Shown: positions 42,201-56,498 of the stretch, piece by piece | Layout of the letters: the number at the start of each line of letters is the position of its first letter | How positions within the stretch are numbered: position 1 is the first letter of the stretch | Assembly (NCBI GenBank): GCA_947044365.1 | Contig: OX345636.1 | Span: 48,586,896 to 48,650,895 of the forward strand | DNA: 64,000 bases | Direction: 5' to 3' | Source: Petrosia ficiformis | Taxonomy: Eukaryota; Porifera; Demospongiae; Haplosclerida; Petrosiidae | Program-made: the position numbers and the translations under genes | Notes under the pieces: model-generated | What the model was told of the DNA's origin: nothing | What the model saw: only the letters and a program-made list of their open reading frames with translations | Database searches by the model: none

Positions 42201-45200
42201 CATTTGATACTGTACGAAGATAAGAGATTAGTCGTGAAGTGATCTCTTTAACATTAGCAGGATTTGTCATTTTATAAAGAAGATCAAGAGTCTGAAAAAC
42301 AAGATAACAATATAATTATTTATAGTTATTAATAATATCAAAAACAAGTACCATACATTTAAAATATACACATATAATTATAAACATATTGTTATTGAGA
42401 GACATTAACCAATTAAGTTAAAAATATTGTGAAAGGTAAATCTACAATATCAGGGTTATAACTATGTATTTATGAAGTGCCAGATGATGCAGTAAATATT
42501 TCCCTTAATCAATGAGATTTCAATGAGTGATTGTTTTGTTAATGTAGCTACATCTGTACATTGTAGCTATCAAAGGTGCAGCAACAAGAACAAAAGGACC
42601 CATCCAACATGGCCACAGTACATTAAAGGCCAGCCCACTGCATAGCCACGTAAGCTACAGTACAATAGTAACAAGCATACAAAACCTCACAGCAATTACT
42701 ATAGTAAACATATTGAACTGTATATACATGTACACGTTTATGTACAAATGATGGTACATGTAGCTGTACACTTCTCCCTTTCAGAAGGTTAACTCCTTTA
42801 CATGATGTTATCGGAGATGTAGAAAGAAAGAAAGAAAGACACCTGAGGCAATGGAAAAATGAAAATGAGAGTTGCCTCAGGTGGAATTCGAACCCACGAC
42901 ACTCTGTACTCCAGACAGATGCTCTACCAACTGAGCTACCAAGGCAGCCCAGCTGGCAGGGTCCGAATCAAACATCTCATACACCAGTATGAACAGGCTA
43001 ACTTAATACTAGGCATTAGGTGAAGACCCATGTACACAATGTACTATATCATATCTATATCTCATTATAACACACTCTTATACACGTACACAATACACTA
43101 TATTGTACCTTTCTCTTCAATATCTCATTATAACACACTCTTATACATGTATACAATACACTATATTGTACCTTTCTCTTCAATGTCTCATTATAACACA
43201 CTCTTATACATGTATACAATACACTATATTGTACCTTTCTCTTCAATATCTCATTATAACACACTCTTATACATGTACACAATACACTATATTGTACCTT
43301 CTCTTCAATATCTCATTATAACACACTCTTATACATGTACACAATACACTATATCATACCTTTCTCTTCAATATCTCATTATAACACACTCTTATACATG
43401 TATACAATACACTATATCATACCTTTCTCTTCAATATCTCATTATAACACACTCTTATACAATACACTATATCATACCTTTCTCTTCAATATCTCATTAT
43501 AACACACTCTTATACATGTATACAATACACTATATCGTACCTTTCTCTTCAATGTCTCATCAGGATCATCCAAACAATCTATTACTATCATTTGATAATC
43601 AAGAGCATATTTAGGCTCAACTTGTACCAGTGAAGCTAGTGAAGTGATACCTGTCAAAGTATTGTATGAGATTAAATTATACTTTTCATACATGAAAATT
43701 CATGTGCCTAGTATGCTAGCAAAAGGCGTAAAAACAATTAACAAACAAACACAACAAACAAGCAGCCACAATGGCTTAGAAAATTCATACAACACAGCCA
43801 CAAAGGGCTTAGAAAATATTAAAGCAGCCACTCTGGCTTAGAAAGATAACAATCAGCCACCATAGAAAATAAGTATCCACAATGGCTTAGACAATTCGAA
43901 GTAAAAAAGGAACACTGAATGAATTGAGAATCAGTAATATTATGTACATGTGTACATGTACATCAGATTCCGGATTTCTTCAATTTGGCTTTGTCAATTA
44001 CAGTAGTGGACAATAAAAAGTCACCAGACAGTAACAGTAGTACTGTTACTCTATTGTGTCAAATACACAGTAGTACTGTTTATAATACTGCTGTAGTGCG
44101 CTAAGATAACAGTACAGTACAGTTCAGTACAGTGCAGTACAGTACAGTACAGTACAGTGCAGTGCAGTGCAGTGCAGTACAGTACAGTGCAGTACACAGT
44201 AGTACTGTTTATAATACTGCTGTAGTGCACTAAGATAACAGAATAACAGTACCTTACGGTACAGTACAGTACTAGCATAATTAATTATTGTGAAATTAGT
44301 GGACGTAGTCACATGTGAACGTGAACATGAAGGTGTAAATTTATCATTTTGAAGAAAATCAGTAAATTACATTGTGTATTTAGAAAAAAAAACAAGCTCT
44401 TTCTAATATTAGACACGCTTTACCTAGTATACTGACCAGAAGAGGAGTCAGTAGTATCCATTATACCAGGAAAAACATTTTAGATTGTGAAAACCCTTTT
44501 TTAGGGTCATGGTGTCAACTGAAACTAGGAAAGAACTTGTATAAAGGAAGAGTAGCTGGTTTTGGTAAGCTGAATTTAATGTTGTATTGTATGACTTACT
44601 CCATTTTTCTAAACTCTTTTCAGGCAGTAGAATAGAGATGATGATATTAGAGGAGGAGTTTTTGGAAGGTGTATTCCAGCCATTTGTTGATGAAGATGAT
44701 GAAAATGACAAACCAGCTTAAAGACAGAAGATTGGTAAATTGTTAAGTTTGGTTAATTGTGTCAGACTGTTACAATACCATATTTATACTTAGGAAAAGA
44801 GATTATTGAAACTATAAGCACCAAAGAGAGGCAAAAGTGATAAAGAGAATACAGTACCAGAAAAGAAAAAAAATAAAAACAGGAATGACAAAAGCAAAAA
44901 GTACATGTATGTTGCATAATTAATATTAATTTTTGTGCAAGAAATAATTATTTTATTACATGTAGAAGATCAGTATAATAAGAGTTTGTGCTTCAGATGA
45001 ATCTGAAATAACAATTGAAGAAATTACTACTATCTTGACTAGTACATGTAAGCCATCTGCTAAAGCACCATCGACTAATCAGGCTCCACTTCTTCCTACC
45101 ACTAATGTATCATCGACAACAGACTGATGATTGTAATGAAAAGATAAAGAAATTAGAGAGAACAGATGCTCTAGTTGTACAAAAGAGTTTAATTGATACA

Positions 45201-48200
45201 AACAAACTACTTGAGAGAGTTATGTTCTTGGAGGCATTGTTACCAGTTACTAATCAAGCTGTCGAATCTTGTATTCCATTGGTTCCTGTTTCAAATCATG
45301 CTCTCAAATCTCATATTCCATCAGTTCCAGTTTCTAATCATGCTGTCAAATCTCATATTCCATCAGTTCCAGTTTCAAATCATGCTCTCAAATCTCGTAT
45401 TCTGTTGCTCCTCATTCTCTTTGTATAATCGAAGGGAATACTTTACAAAGATGTCCGATATAATTTCAGCACTTCCTTACATCTACACTCTTCCAAACAT
45501 TTCAATACCACTCACTAACTGATCTTTTGTCCTCGGTTTCACCTCTCTTCTCAAATATTCCTTTAGCTCATGCCACATATTCTCTATTGGGTTTGGGTCA
45601 GGTGACTTGGCTGGTGTTTTCCACCAATTAATTTCAGTGTCTTCTATAAATTCTTTAGCATGATTCGAGGTGTGTTTAGGATCGTTACCAGCCATGAGAC
45701 GATGGCCGTCAGGGTATTTTGACTCAATGCTGTCCTATCTTCCGGCAACAAAACCTACGGTGAGGTTCAAGCTGAACTGAACATTCATCTGTCCACATTA
45801 TACACATGTATCTATACATTTTTCCTTCAGCATGCTGTAGATATTTTTCAGCAAACACTAATCTCTTTTCCTTATTCACATCTCGTATACGCTAGCAGTA
45901 GGTGCTGCCTTTAAACGTTCAAGCAAGCTGTGTCCTTGATCTTCAAACTGTTCTTAGTTATACATCAAATCCTTTTTTAACTAACACTGTATGTGTAGCT
46001 GTACTGCTGCAGTTTCATCGTCTGTTCTCACCTGTGTCTCTACAATTTCTAACAATGATTGTGTGATCTTACTTGGGTGAGATGATCCTGGCTTCCTTCC
46101 AATTGATCGTGTCTTTTGGAACCGTTTCAGAAACTTCATCACTCGACTTCTATTCACTACAAATCCTTCTTCTCTCAATAAACAAGTAATACTATATCCA
46201 CTCTCTCCCATTTGCCAAAAAAAAAAGAATCTTTTGCTTTGTGCAGACACTGTAAACCATCCTTCTCTCTGTCAACTTGAGCATTGTGTCAAAAAGAATC
46301 CTCTCGTAACCCAAAAGTACAGTACAGTACTAATAAGTATACAGTGTAGTAGTTGAGCTCACCAGACACCACAATGCACGTGAGCTCAACTACTGCACTG
46401 TACTGTACTATAGTATACTTATTAGTACTGTACTGTATTGTACTGTACTTTTGGGATACGCTTCGCTCATACAGTACTTGTACAGTACTACTGATCAAGT
46501 ACTGTTAAATTCGGTGATTTTTTATTGTCCTATTCTGTATTTTTCTTTGGTACATGTACATGTATATCATAATAATAATTATTATAGTGCTAGATAACGC
46601 ATGATGATGAACATTTGCCCTACACAAACTAAAATGTTTGATACATGTACAGTATTTGTATACATGAACTCATTCACTGTAATTCATACCTAGGTATTTC
46701 CAATTGTTGTTTGTGTCTTTCAAAAATCTAGCAATGGAGTCAGCTGCTTTCTTGATTAATGCAGGACGAGGATATATTGATGTTACTGTCCTGATACACT
46801 CATATGTGATAGCTAGTAAAGAAAAACGAAAGAAGAATGGAAATGGAAGAATACAAGAGAAGAATGGTATATATGGGAAAAATGAATTTAGATGAGAAAA
46901 AGGAGAAGTGAGTACTAAACACATGTAAAATGAATACTACAGTAAATAGTTATACAATACATACACTGTGTATTATGAAATTAAATAAGTCAACACTCTA
47001 TTTATGGAGATACAGTATAGGGCAAAATAAAGTTAACGTTCCGTTTGTGTAAACGATCACGATACAAAACAATTATCATAGTTATTTTAGCATATCTTTG
47101 ATTATCTTTGATCTTTCCGCAATCATACGCTCAATTGTAACTACGTCGTACAAACATCTAATAGACGTCACAAGTATGCAGTTGCTTAAAAAGGTGAAGC
47201 ATGCTCTATTTGTTTATAGTACTTTGCGATGGTCTTTTCAAGCTACAAGAAGCAAAGGATTCATAAACTAAGATAATTATTATATATTGACAGAAGAAGG
47301 GATGAGTGTTAGCAGAGTAGGGGTACACAAGTTTCTGCAAAGGTTTGAGGAGTCAGGCTGTTTGAGGAAACCTGTGTCATATTAAACTACATGTATGAAA
47401 GTGAAAAGAATTGTAGAAAAGCAAATGAGACGGGATGATGAGACTTCAGCGCATCAACTTCACGCAATCTTGACCTCCAAGGGATATCAGTGGTCATTAA
47501 GACATTTAGAGGCAGTGCTTATTGTCAGTTGATAAGAGATGTTAATAAGGAGAAAAGACTGACGTGGGCTCAGGAGAATAAAGATGATAATTTTGATAAT
47601 GCTATTTTTACTGATTGAGTGCTCTGTACAAATGGAAACATACAGGCGATTCTGCTGTAGGAAAGAAGGAGAAGTTTCTCAACCAAAACCTAGGTTTGTT
47701 GTGTTTGTTCGTAATGTACTACATGTGTATTCACTCATTCATATTTTCTTAGACCAAAGCATCTTTTGAAGGCGGATGTTTAGGCTGGTATTATTTTACA
47801 TGGAGCAACTGGAATTCGTATTTTTAATGGAATCAATCTTGTGAGAGATGTTTTTTCTGATGGTCACATACTAATGGCTGATAACGACTCCCAGCACACT
47901 TCAAATGTTGCTCAACAATTTTTAGAGGACAATGGAAACTATTGGTTGGACACACCAGCAGAATCTCCTGATTTGAATACTATTGAGAATTTGTGGCACG
48001 AGTTTATGAGTTTATGAGAAGAGAAGTGAAGCTGAAGCAAAAGGAGGAACTGGTAGAAGGGATAAAAATATTGTAAGAGACAGTAACTGTTGTGAAGTGT
48101 AGAATGTACAACGGATATTGGAAGAAGATGATACCAAAGGTGATTGAACTGCAAGGTGATGCTACTGAATACTGAAGATGGCTGATTCTATATAAAGTAG

Positions 48201-51200
48201 TTGAAAAACACTTATCCCAAATACTGTATACTTTTAATTCTGTTTTTACGGAACATTTTTGTTTCTGCCATGTGCTTTAGAAAAGACTCTCAACAATTCT
48301 AGCTGCTGCAAACAGCCATGGATATATCAAAGTGCTTAAAATGGGTATAATAAACAATTAAATACAACAGTTATATTACTACTAATGTTCCTGTTACTCC
48401 ATTAATGTACCTGTTACAATACTATGTACCTGCTAATTTACTAAGGGTACCTGTTACCATTCTAATGTACCTGTTACTCTATTAATGTACCTGTTACCTT
48501 TCTGTTACACTACTAATGTACCTGTTACTCTATTAATGTACCTGTTACAATACTATGTACCTGCTAACTTACTAAGGGTACCTGTTACCATTCTAATGTA
48601 CCTGTTACCTTATTGATGTACCTGTTACAATACTATGTACCTGCTAACTTACTAAGGGTACCTGTTACCATTCTAATGTACCTGTTACCTTATTGATGTA
48701 CCTGTTACAATACTATGTACCTGCTAACTTACTAAGGGTACCTGTTACCATTCTAATGTACCTGTTACCTTATTGATGTACCTGTTACAATACTATGTAC
48801 CTGCTAACTTACTAAGGGTACCTGTTACCATTCTAATGTACCTGTTACCTTATTGATGTACCTGTTACAATACTATGTACCTGCTAACTTACTAAGGGTA
48901 CCTGTTACCATTCTAATGTACCTGTTACCTTATTGATGTACCTGTTACCTTTCTGTTACACTACAAACATACTTGTTACACTACTAATGTACCTGTTACT
49001 TACTCATTTACCCGCCAACTTACAGGTACATTGGTAGTGTAACAGGTACAACAGGTACATTAGCAGGGTAACAGGTACATGTACATTATATGTTAGCAGG
49101 TACATTAGTAAAGTAACAGGCACATTTGAGGATTTGGAAATTGAATCAATCACATGGCCCTTGTGTCAAAGCAACAAGTGGGTCTAGTTGAACAAACATT
49201 TTTATTATTGTTGCTTTGTTCTCGTTATGTCTCTGAAGTCAGGTAAGCATAAAGAACAAACATTTGAAATTGCTAGAGTATTTTAATATACATGTACATG
49301 TACATGTACATGTACATATCAGTGGGCTTTGGCTTCATGATGAGGCTTTGCCAGTCGAAGAGAAAATTGTAGTAATTAAGTCAGAAGTGTGAAAATGAAG
49401 TTTTTTGTCAAGTTAGGGAAGAAACCTCGTTTCAAGATTGCCTAATCATCTTTGAAAACTCTGTTTCGACTTACTACGTGTACATGTACATGTGTAATTG
49501 ATGCATTGGTATGCTTTAATACATACACATGTACAATGTACATACATATTGTACATATACATGTATATTCTACCAGTGATGGAACAAATGTCCAATATTC
49601 AAATATTAATTTGCTTAATGTTTGCACGTGTGCAGTAGAAATCCAATATGTGGAATGGCAGTGATGAGGATAGAGTAATTAAATTATCATGTGTACAAAA
49701 TCATGAGTGCTCAAAGCATCATAGATTTTTACAAACAGTCAATCTCTACATTAAGAAGACGAACTTGTTCGACCACAGTGAAGGGTTTCTATTATTGCCC
49801 AGAAACTTCTCAAAGAAGAAATTAAAGTTAGCAGGCAAGGACTGAATAAATTTATAACTAGTCAATACTTATCTGGTAGTATAGGTAGACGACCAGGCTC
49901 TGGAAAGACCTCTAAATTCACAGAAAGGAGGAGGAAGAAGTAGCTAGAGAAAAAGAGAAGCTTTCAAAGAGTCACAATATACCAGGAGACAAAGTGGACA
50001 AATGACTTTAGAACCACAAGGAAGATGAAGTATTGGCCTGCAGATCACAAGAAAGTTGGCAATCATTGTAGACAGCTCTAATGTCTCAAACAACATCATA
50101 ACTAACTCTGAATTCTGTGATCTTCTAACAACAGCTGACCCATGCTATACTATTCCTGGATGAACTGCACTATCCAAGGAGATTGACAGAGTTCTCCTTG
50201 ACACGAAATCTAAAAATGGAAGCTACTTGTAGCAGGCAAGAAAGGTAATGTCAGCTCACTTCTTCTCCCTACAAGACAGTCATCGTCACAAAATTACTCT
50301 AGCAAATAATAAGACTACATTCTCCCCATATAGCTGCAAATATTAGCCGATTGATTCAGCTTTTGCAATTCCCACTTGCAAAGTGTCTGCCATAATTACA
50401 GCCAATGGAAGCAATATGGTTGCTGCTTTTCGTAATTGTTGCCGTGAGTCTGAATATGAGAAGGACATAGTAGATTATGTTTGACACAGTGATGGTGAAG
50501 ACCTTGCTGAATTGAATTGATATATAGACAAGTTGAAACAAATGAGACTGATCGTGATGTGATATTCATTAATTTCATAAAGATATATATAAATCCTTCA
50601 AAAAAGTTCTAAAGACAGCACACAGAGTTGCTAAGAAGGTGATTAAGTCCACTAAAGCTACAGAGAAGCTCTTTGCTTTGTTGCAAAGAATTAGTTTAGT
50701 GACTTGCTGGAGCTCTACCTACAAGCTGAGTAGATTTGTGGCATCGAATAGAATAGGCAAAAATATTTTCCACCACATTATCATCTTATCGCAGTATGCA
50801 ATCACTCAGTTTCAGACCATAATCTGTGGAAATGAATACCCCGCTACATTCAAGTAAAATAGTTAACACAGTTAGTTTTGATGAGGAGACGGCTTTTCAG
50901 TTTCTTGAACAATGGTATCCAGAAATGAAATCATATTCAGAGTTTGTTGAACATGGAGCAAAAATAGCTGGATACATTCTTGGATTTTTGACAAAAAAAA
51001 TTCGAAACGTTGGAAGATCTATATTTGTTAATCTCCCTAATGCTTCAAGTCAGTTCTGACTGAGGTTTTAGAAGAACTAGAGTGGGACAACATAGCTCAC
51101 AATGATTGGCAACTATTAGAAAGTATGTTGAGCTGCTTCACCCAGTGGCCCAGTAGTGGTGAAGAGTATACTACATTATCTGCTGTTGTGTCTGCCATCA

Positions 51201-54200
51201 TGGAATTAAAACTACATGTACATTAGATATAAGAGTCAGTGAGTACAAGTAGAAACAGCAAGGCATCTACATGTACAAACTGAACTCGATAAATGCTTTA
51301 ACAAGTACATGTAGTTGGACTCAAAATTGGATGACTTCAATACCAGCTAGTACTGAGCAAATAGCTTCTGCAAGAACAGAGCTTCTGAAAAAAAAAGAAG
51401 GAGATAAAACACAATAATTTAAGTCCTAGTTCAAGTACGAGTGGATGAAAAGCAGTACTGAATCTAGAAGCAAAAGCGAAACGATTTCTAGCTTAATCGA
51501 AGAACAAATAAAAAATAAAATCAGCAGGTAGCCAAGTGTTCCACATCAGGAAGAAGAAATTACTTTACTTCAGTAGCACACCAAGCAACCTAGTGTTCCA
51601 CTTCATGAGGAAGAAATTACTTTACTTCAGTAGTACACCAAGCAACCTAGTGTTCCACATCAGGAAGAAGAAATTACTTTACTTCAGTAGCACACCAAGA
51701 AGCCTAGTGTTCCACTTCATGAGGAAGAAATTACTTTACTTCAGTAGCACACCAAGCAACCTAGTGTTCCACATCAGGAAGAAGAAATTACTTTACTTCA
51801 GTAGTACACCAAGCAACCTAGTGTTCCACTTCATGAGAAAGAAATTACTTGTACTTCAGTAGCACACCAAGCAGCCTAGTGTTTCACTTCATGAGAAGAA
51901 ATTACTTTACTTCAGTAGCACACCAAGCAGCCTAGTGTTCCACTTCATGAGGAAGAAATTACTTTACTTCAGTAGCACACCAAGCAGCCTAGTGTTCCAC
52001 TTCATGAGGAAGAAATTACTTTACTTCAGTAGCACATCAAGCAGCCTAGTGTTCCACTTCATGAGGAAGAAATTACTTTACTTCAGTAGCACACCAAGCA
52101 GCCTAGTGTTCCACTTCATGAGGAAGAAATTACTTTACTTCAGTAGCACATCAAGCAGCCTAGTGTTCCACTTCATGAGGAAGAAATTACTTTACTTCAG
52201 TAGCACACCAAGCAAACTAGTTACTTTACTTAACTCAATACTAATACACACACAATTACTAACTTTAATCTTTATATTTTGTTCATAAGTGTTGTATAAG
52301 TGAAGTAACTGGTTACATGTATCTATAAATATCTCATTCAATTAATTTATTAACTCATACATGTGTAGGATTAAAAAGAAAACATGAAGAGGACGAAGAT
52401 AAGGATGTATTTCCACTTAGTTAAAAGCAGTCTAGCAGGAAATCAGTAAATTGAAATTATTAAGATACATTGTATTTCTAATATTGAACACACTCTCCCA
52501 TGTGTACTGGCCTGAAGAGGAGTCAATGTCATAAGATACATTGTATTCTAATATTAGACACACTCTACCATGTGTACTGGCCTGAAGAGGAGTCAATGTC
52601 ATAAGATACATTGTATTTCTAATATTAGACACACTCTACCATGTGTACTGGCCTGAAGAGGAGTCAGTGTCATACGATACATGTATTGTATTTCTAATAT
52701 TGAACACACTCTCCCATGTGTACTGGCCTGAAGAGGAGTCAATGTCATAAGATACATTGTATTTCTAATATTAGCCACACTCTACCATGTGTACTGGCCT
52801 GAAGAGGAGTCAATGTCATAAGATACATTGTATTTCTAATATTAGACACACTCTACCATGTGTACTGGCCTGAAGAGGAGTCAATGTCATAAGATACATT
52901 GTATTTCTAATATTAGACACACTCTACCATGTGTACTGGCCTGAAGTGGAGTCAGTGTCATAAGATACATGTACATTGTATTTCTAATATTAGCCATAAC
53001 TGGCCTGAAGAGGAGTCAGTGTCATAACATACATTGTATTTCTAATATTAGCCACACTCTACCATGTGTACTGGCCTGAAGAGGAGTCAATGTCATAAGA
53101 TACATTGTATTTCTAATATTAGACACACTCTACCATGTGTACTGGCCTGAAGAGGAGTCAATGTCATAAGATACATTGTATTTCTAATATTAGCCACACT
53201 CTACCATGTGTACTGGCCTGAAGAGGAGTCAGTGTCATGAGATACATTGTATTACTAATTAGTTCGAACTCTCAGCCATCTTCTCCACCATGTACTGTGG
53301 ATCATCCGCAACCTTCTCACTGTGGTAGAAGTCAGTCACCTCTTTCACCATGCGACACTCTCCCTCCGATCCCATCTCTCCTGCCTATCCCTGATCTTCT
53401 CCCCTTTACCCACTTATCATCAAACCCTGTTTTCTCCTGGGGAAGCGCTGAAGAGACATCTGTCATCCCTCTGCTGGATAAGATATACAAAGAGGTTGTC
53501 TGTTGGAAGAGGAACCTTTTTCGTGTTCCTTTTGGGAGTGCTGGGAAGAGGCTCGTCTCTGAAATGGCTCGTTTGTTTTTTGACTATGCTAATTGTTCAA
53601 GCACTGAGATCATATCTCTGAAAGCTGCTCTGGTTTTACCCACTTTGTTGCTACAACATCCTCATCCTAAATCAAAAGACAAGGAAAATATCTCGTGTCT
53701 GGAAAGACGTCTCAATGAGTGGTCAGATGGACATTTGTCCATTCTCTTTGATGAGTGTAAGCAAATTCAGAGTCTCCTTCGACCATCAAGGCCCTATGAT
53801 TCGGACACTAGTAATTGGCGCGCTACAGCATTTGCCAATCTGGTTTTCCAAGGGAAAATTAAGGACGCTTTGTGTTTGCTGGACTCTTCCTCCTCTGGTC
53901 GTATTCTCCATCTTAATGATCCCTCTGGTCAAGATAACCTATCTGTTCTGGATTGTCTACATTCCAAACATCCTCAGGGTCAGCCTATTTCGTCTTCTGA
54001 TTATATCTATCCACTTCAGTCACACTTTGACCCTCATCCTGTCATCTTTGAGAAACTCACTGGTTTCAATGTACACAAGGATCTGCTGGTCCCTCTGGGG
54101 TTGATGCCGCTGAATGGAGGCGTCTCTGCTCTTGCTTTAAGAGATCGTCTGATGAACTTTGTTCTGCCCTTGCTGCTGTGGCGGTTCGTAGGTTATGTTC

Positions 54201-56456
54201 TGAGTATGTTGACCCTGCCGGACTCTCAACTTTTGTTGCAAGTCGGCTGATTACTCTCGACAAGAACCCTGGGGTTCGCCCCATCGGTGTTGGTGAGGTC
54301 TGTCAACGTATAATTGGCAAGGCAATCCTTTGTGTTATTGGTTTCGACATCCAAGAGGCTGCAGTTTCTGTACAGATATGTGCTGGTCAATCGGGCGGCT
54401 GTGAGTTAGCTATTCATGCCGTTAGAAGTTTGTTCTCTGATCCTGAGTCTCAGGGCCTCCTTATGGTCGATGCCTCTAATGCTTTCAACAGTCTAAATAG
54501 ACAACTAGCTCTAATTAACATCTCTCATCTCTGTCCATCCTTCTCCAAAGTCTTAATAAACACCTATAAAGATCCTGTTAGTATGTTTATTGATGGTGAG
54601 TCTATATTCTCAACTGAGGGAACCACACAAGGAGACCCACTGGCTATGGGCATGTATGCCCTTGCCACCATCCCCCTTATTCTTCGTCTTCACGACTTTG
54701 CCAAGCAAGTGTGGTATGCTGATGACGCTGCTGCATGTGATACTCTCTCACACTTACGGCAGTGGTGGGATTTATTAATTGATATCGGTCCTTCTTATGG
54801 TTATTTTCCAAATTCTCGAAAGACATACGTATCTATTGGTTAAACCTGAATGTGTGGATGAAGCAAAATCCCTTTTTAGTGACACAATGGTTAACATCAC
54901 CGATGCTGGTCATCGGTATCTTGGATCTGTAATTGGTTCTGATGAATATGTTAATTCTTTCGTTGAGCAAAAGATTGACATGTGGAATAATGAGCTGCTT
55001 AAACTGGTGGAGTTTGCTGACAGTCAACCCCATGCTTTGTTTGCTGCTCTAACCCATGGTCTTTTTGGGAAATGGTTCTTTCTCGCTCGTACGACCCCCA
55101 ATATTGCTCACCTCTTTCAACCACTCGAGACTACCATTCGTTCCAAGCTCTTACTTGTTTTACTGGGTCAAGGCCCGCCCAATGATTCTCTCAGGGATCT
55201 CTTTTCTCTCCCAGCACGCTTTGGTGGAATGGGAATTATTAATCCTGTGATTACTGCAGTTGACCAACATTCTAAATCCATGGGTGTCTCACAACCACTT
55301 ATTGATCTAGTTCTTCATCAGCACTTGGATCTCTCAACTGATACTTTTTGTACTCAGCTAAAGATTAAGGTAGATCTGAAGAAGGCAACCGATACAAAGT
55401 TAAAGGAGAAGGCTGTTCAGGTACATGACTGTTTGTCTGATGATATGAAATGTGCTGTGTTAAACTCATCTGAAAGGGAGCTTCCAGTTGGCTCACGGTT
55501 GTTCCTCTCCGATCATAATTTTGCTCTATACAAATCAGCCTTTAGAGATGCAATTGCCCTACGGTATGGTTGTCGACTTTCATTAAAATGTGTGTGTGGA
55601 AATGATTTTGCCGTTGAACATGCCTTAAGTTGTTCTCATGGTGGCCTACCCTCTCAGCGTCATAATGAGTTACGTGACTTCACTGCATCTCTTATGTCTG
55701 ATGTTTGTAGAGAGGTTAAAACCGAACCTGACCTTCAACCTTTATCTGGAGAATCACTTCGTTATCGCACAGCTATAACTGATGATGAGGCCAGGCTTGA
55801 TGTTCGTGCTCTTGGCTTCTGGGGTTGCAAATCTACTAGAGACTATTTTGATGTGAGGGTCTTCAATCCATTTGCTAAATCATATCGTAAGAAAGCTATA
55901 GATACTGTGTACAGGCAAGTGGAGCAACTGAAGAGACGTGCATATGATCAGAAAGTTCGCGAAATTGAACATGGTACCTTCACACCACTTATTTTCTTGG
56001 CTACTAGAGGCCTTGGTAAGGCTGCTCATGTTACCTTCCGTAGACTAGCCTCTCTTCTATCTGTAAAATGGGATGACCACTACAATCAAGTGATCAGTTG
56101 GCTGCGATGTCATATTTCCTTTTCTCTTTTACGGTCAGCTATCTCCTGTATTTGTGGCTCTATTTTTGACTATCACTCCATCAGCCTTGCGGTGGTGGAG
56201 TCCAAATTGTTTACCTAACTGCTTATTGGACTGTAATTTTATTATTTCTTTTCATTATATTATTGGACGTTTACATTTATTATCATGCGTAATGTTTGCG
56301 CACCTAATTTATACGTACATAAATTTTATGCATGAAATTTTTACATAGTCTGAAGAGGAGTCAGTGTCAATTACACCAGCAAAAATGATTCTGGAATGTA
56401 AAAACACTTATTATGGCCCGTAGGGCCATCCCTATAATTGCTTTCCACGGGGTTTA

Positions 56457-56498
<42 letters not shown>

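Noticed and set aside
43030..43614. A 194-codon plus-strand open frame
   Set aside because: It is encoded by the 63-bp minisatellite and is antisense to a confirmed AP4E1 exon.
48361..49110. CRISPR-like regular direct repeats
   Set aside because: No unique spacers, units abut each other, no cas genes, and the DNA is eukaryotic.
51536..52288. Repetitive proteins of 108-117 codons
   Set aside because: Direct products of the 57-bp minisatellite, with no start context or domain.
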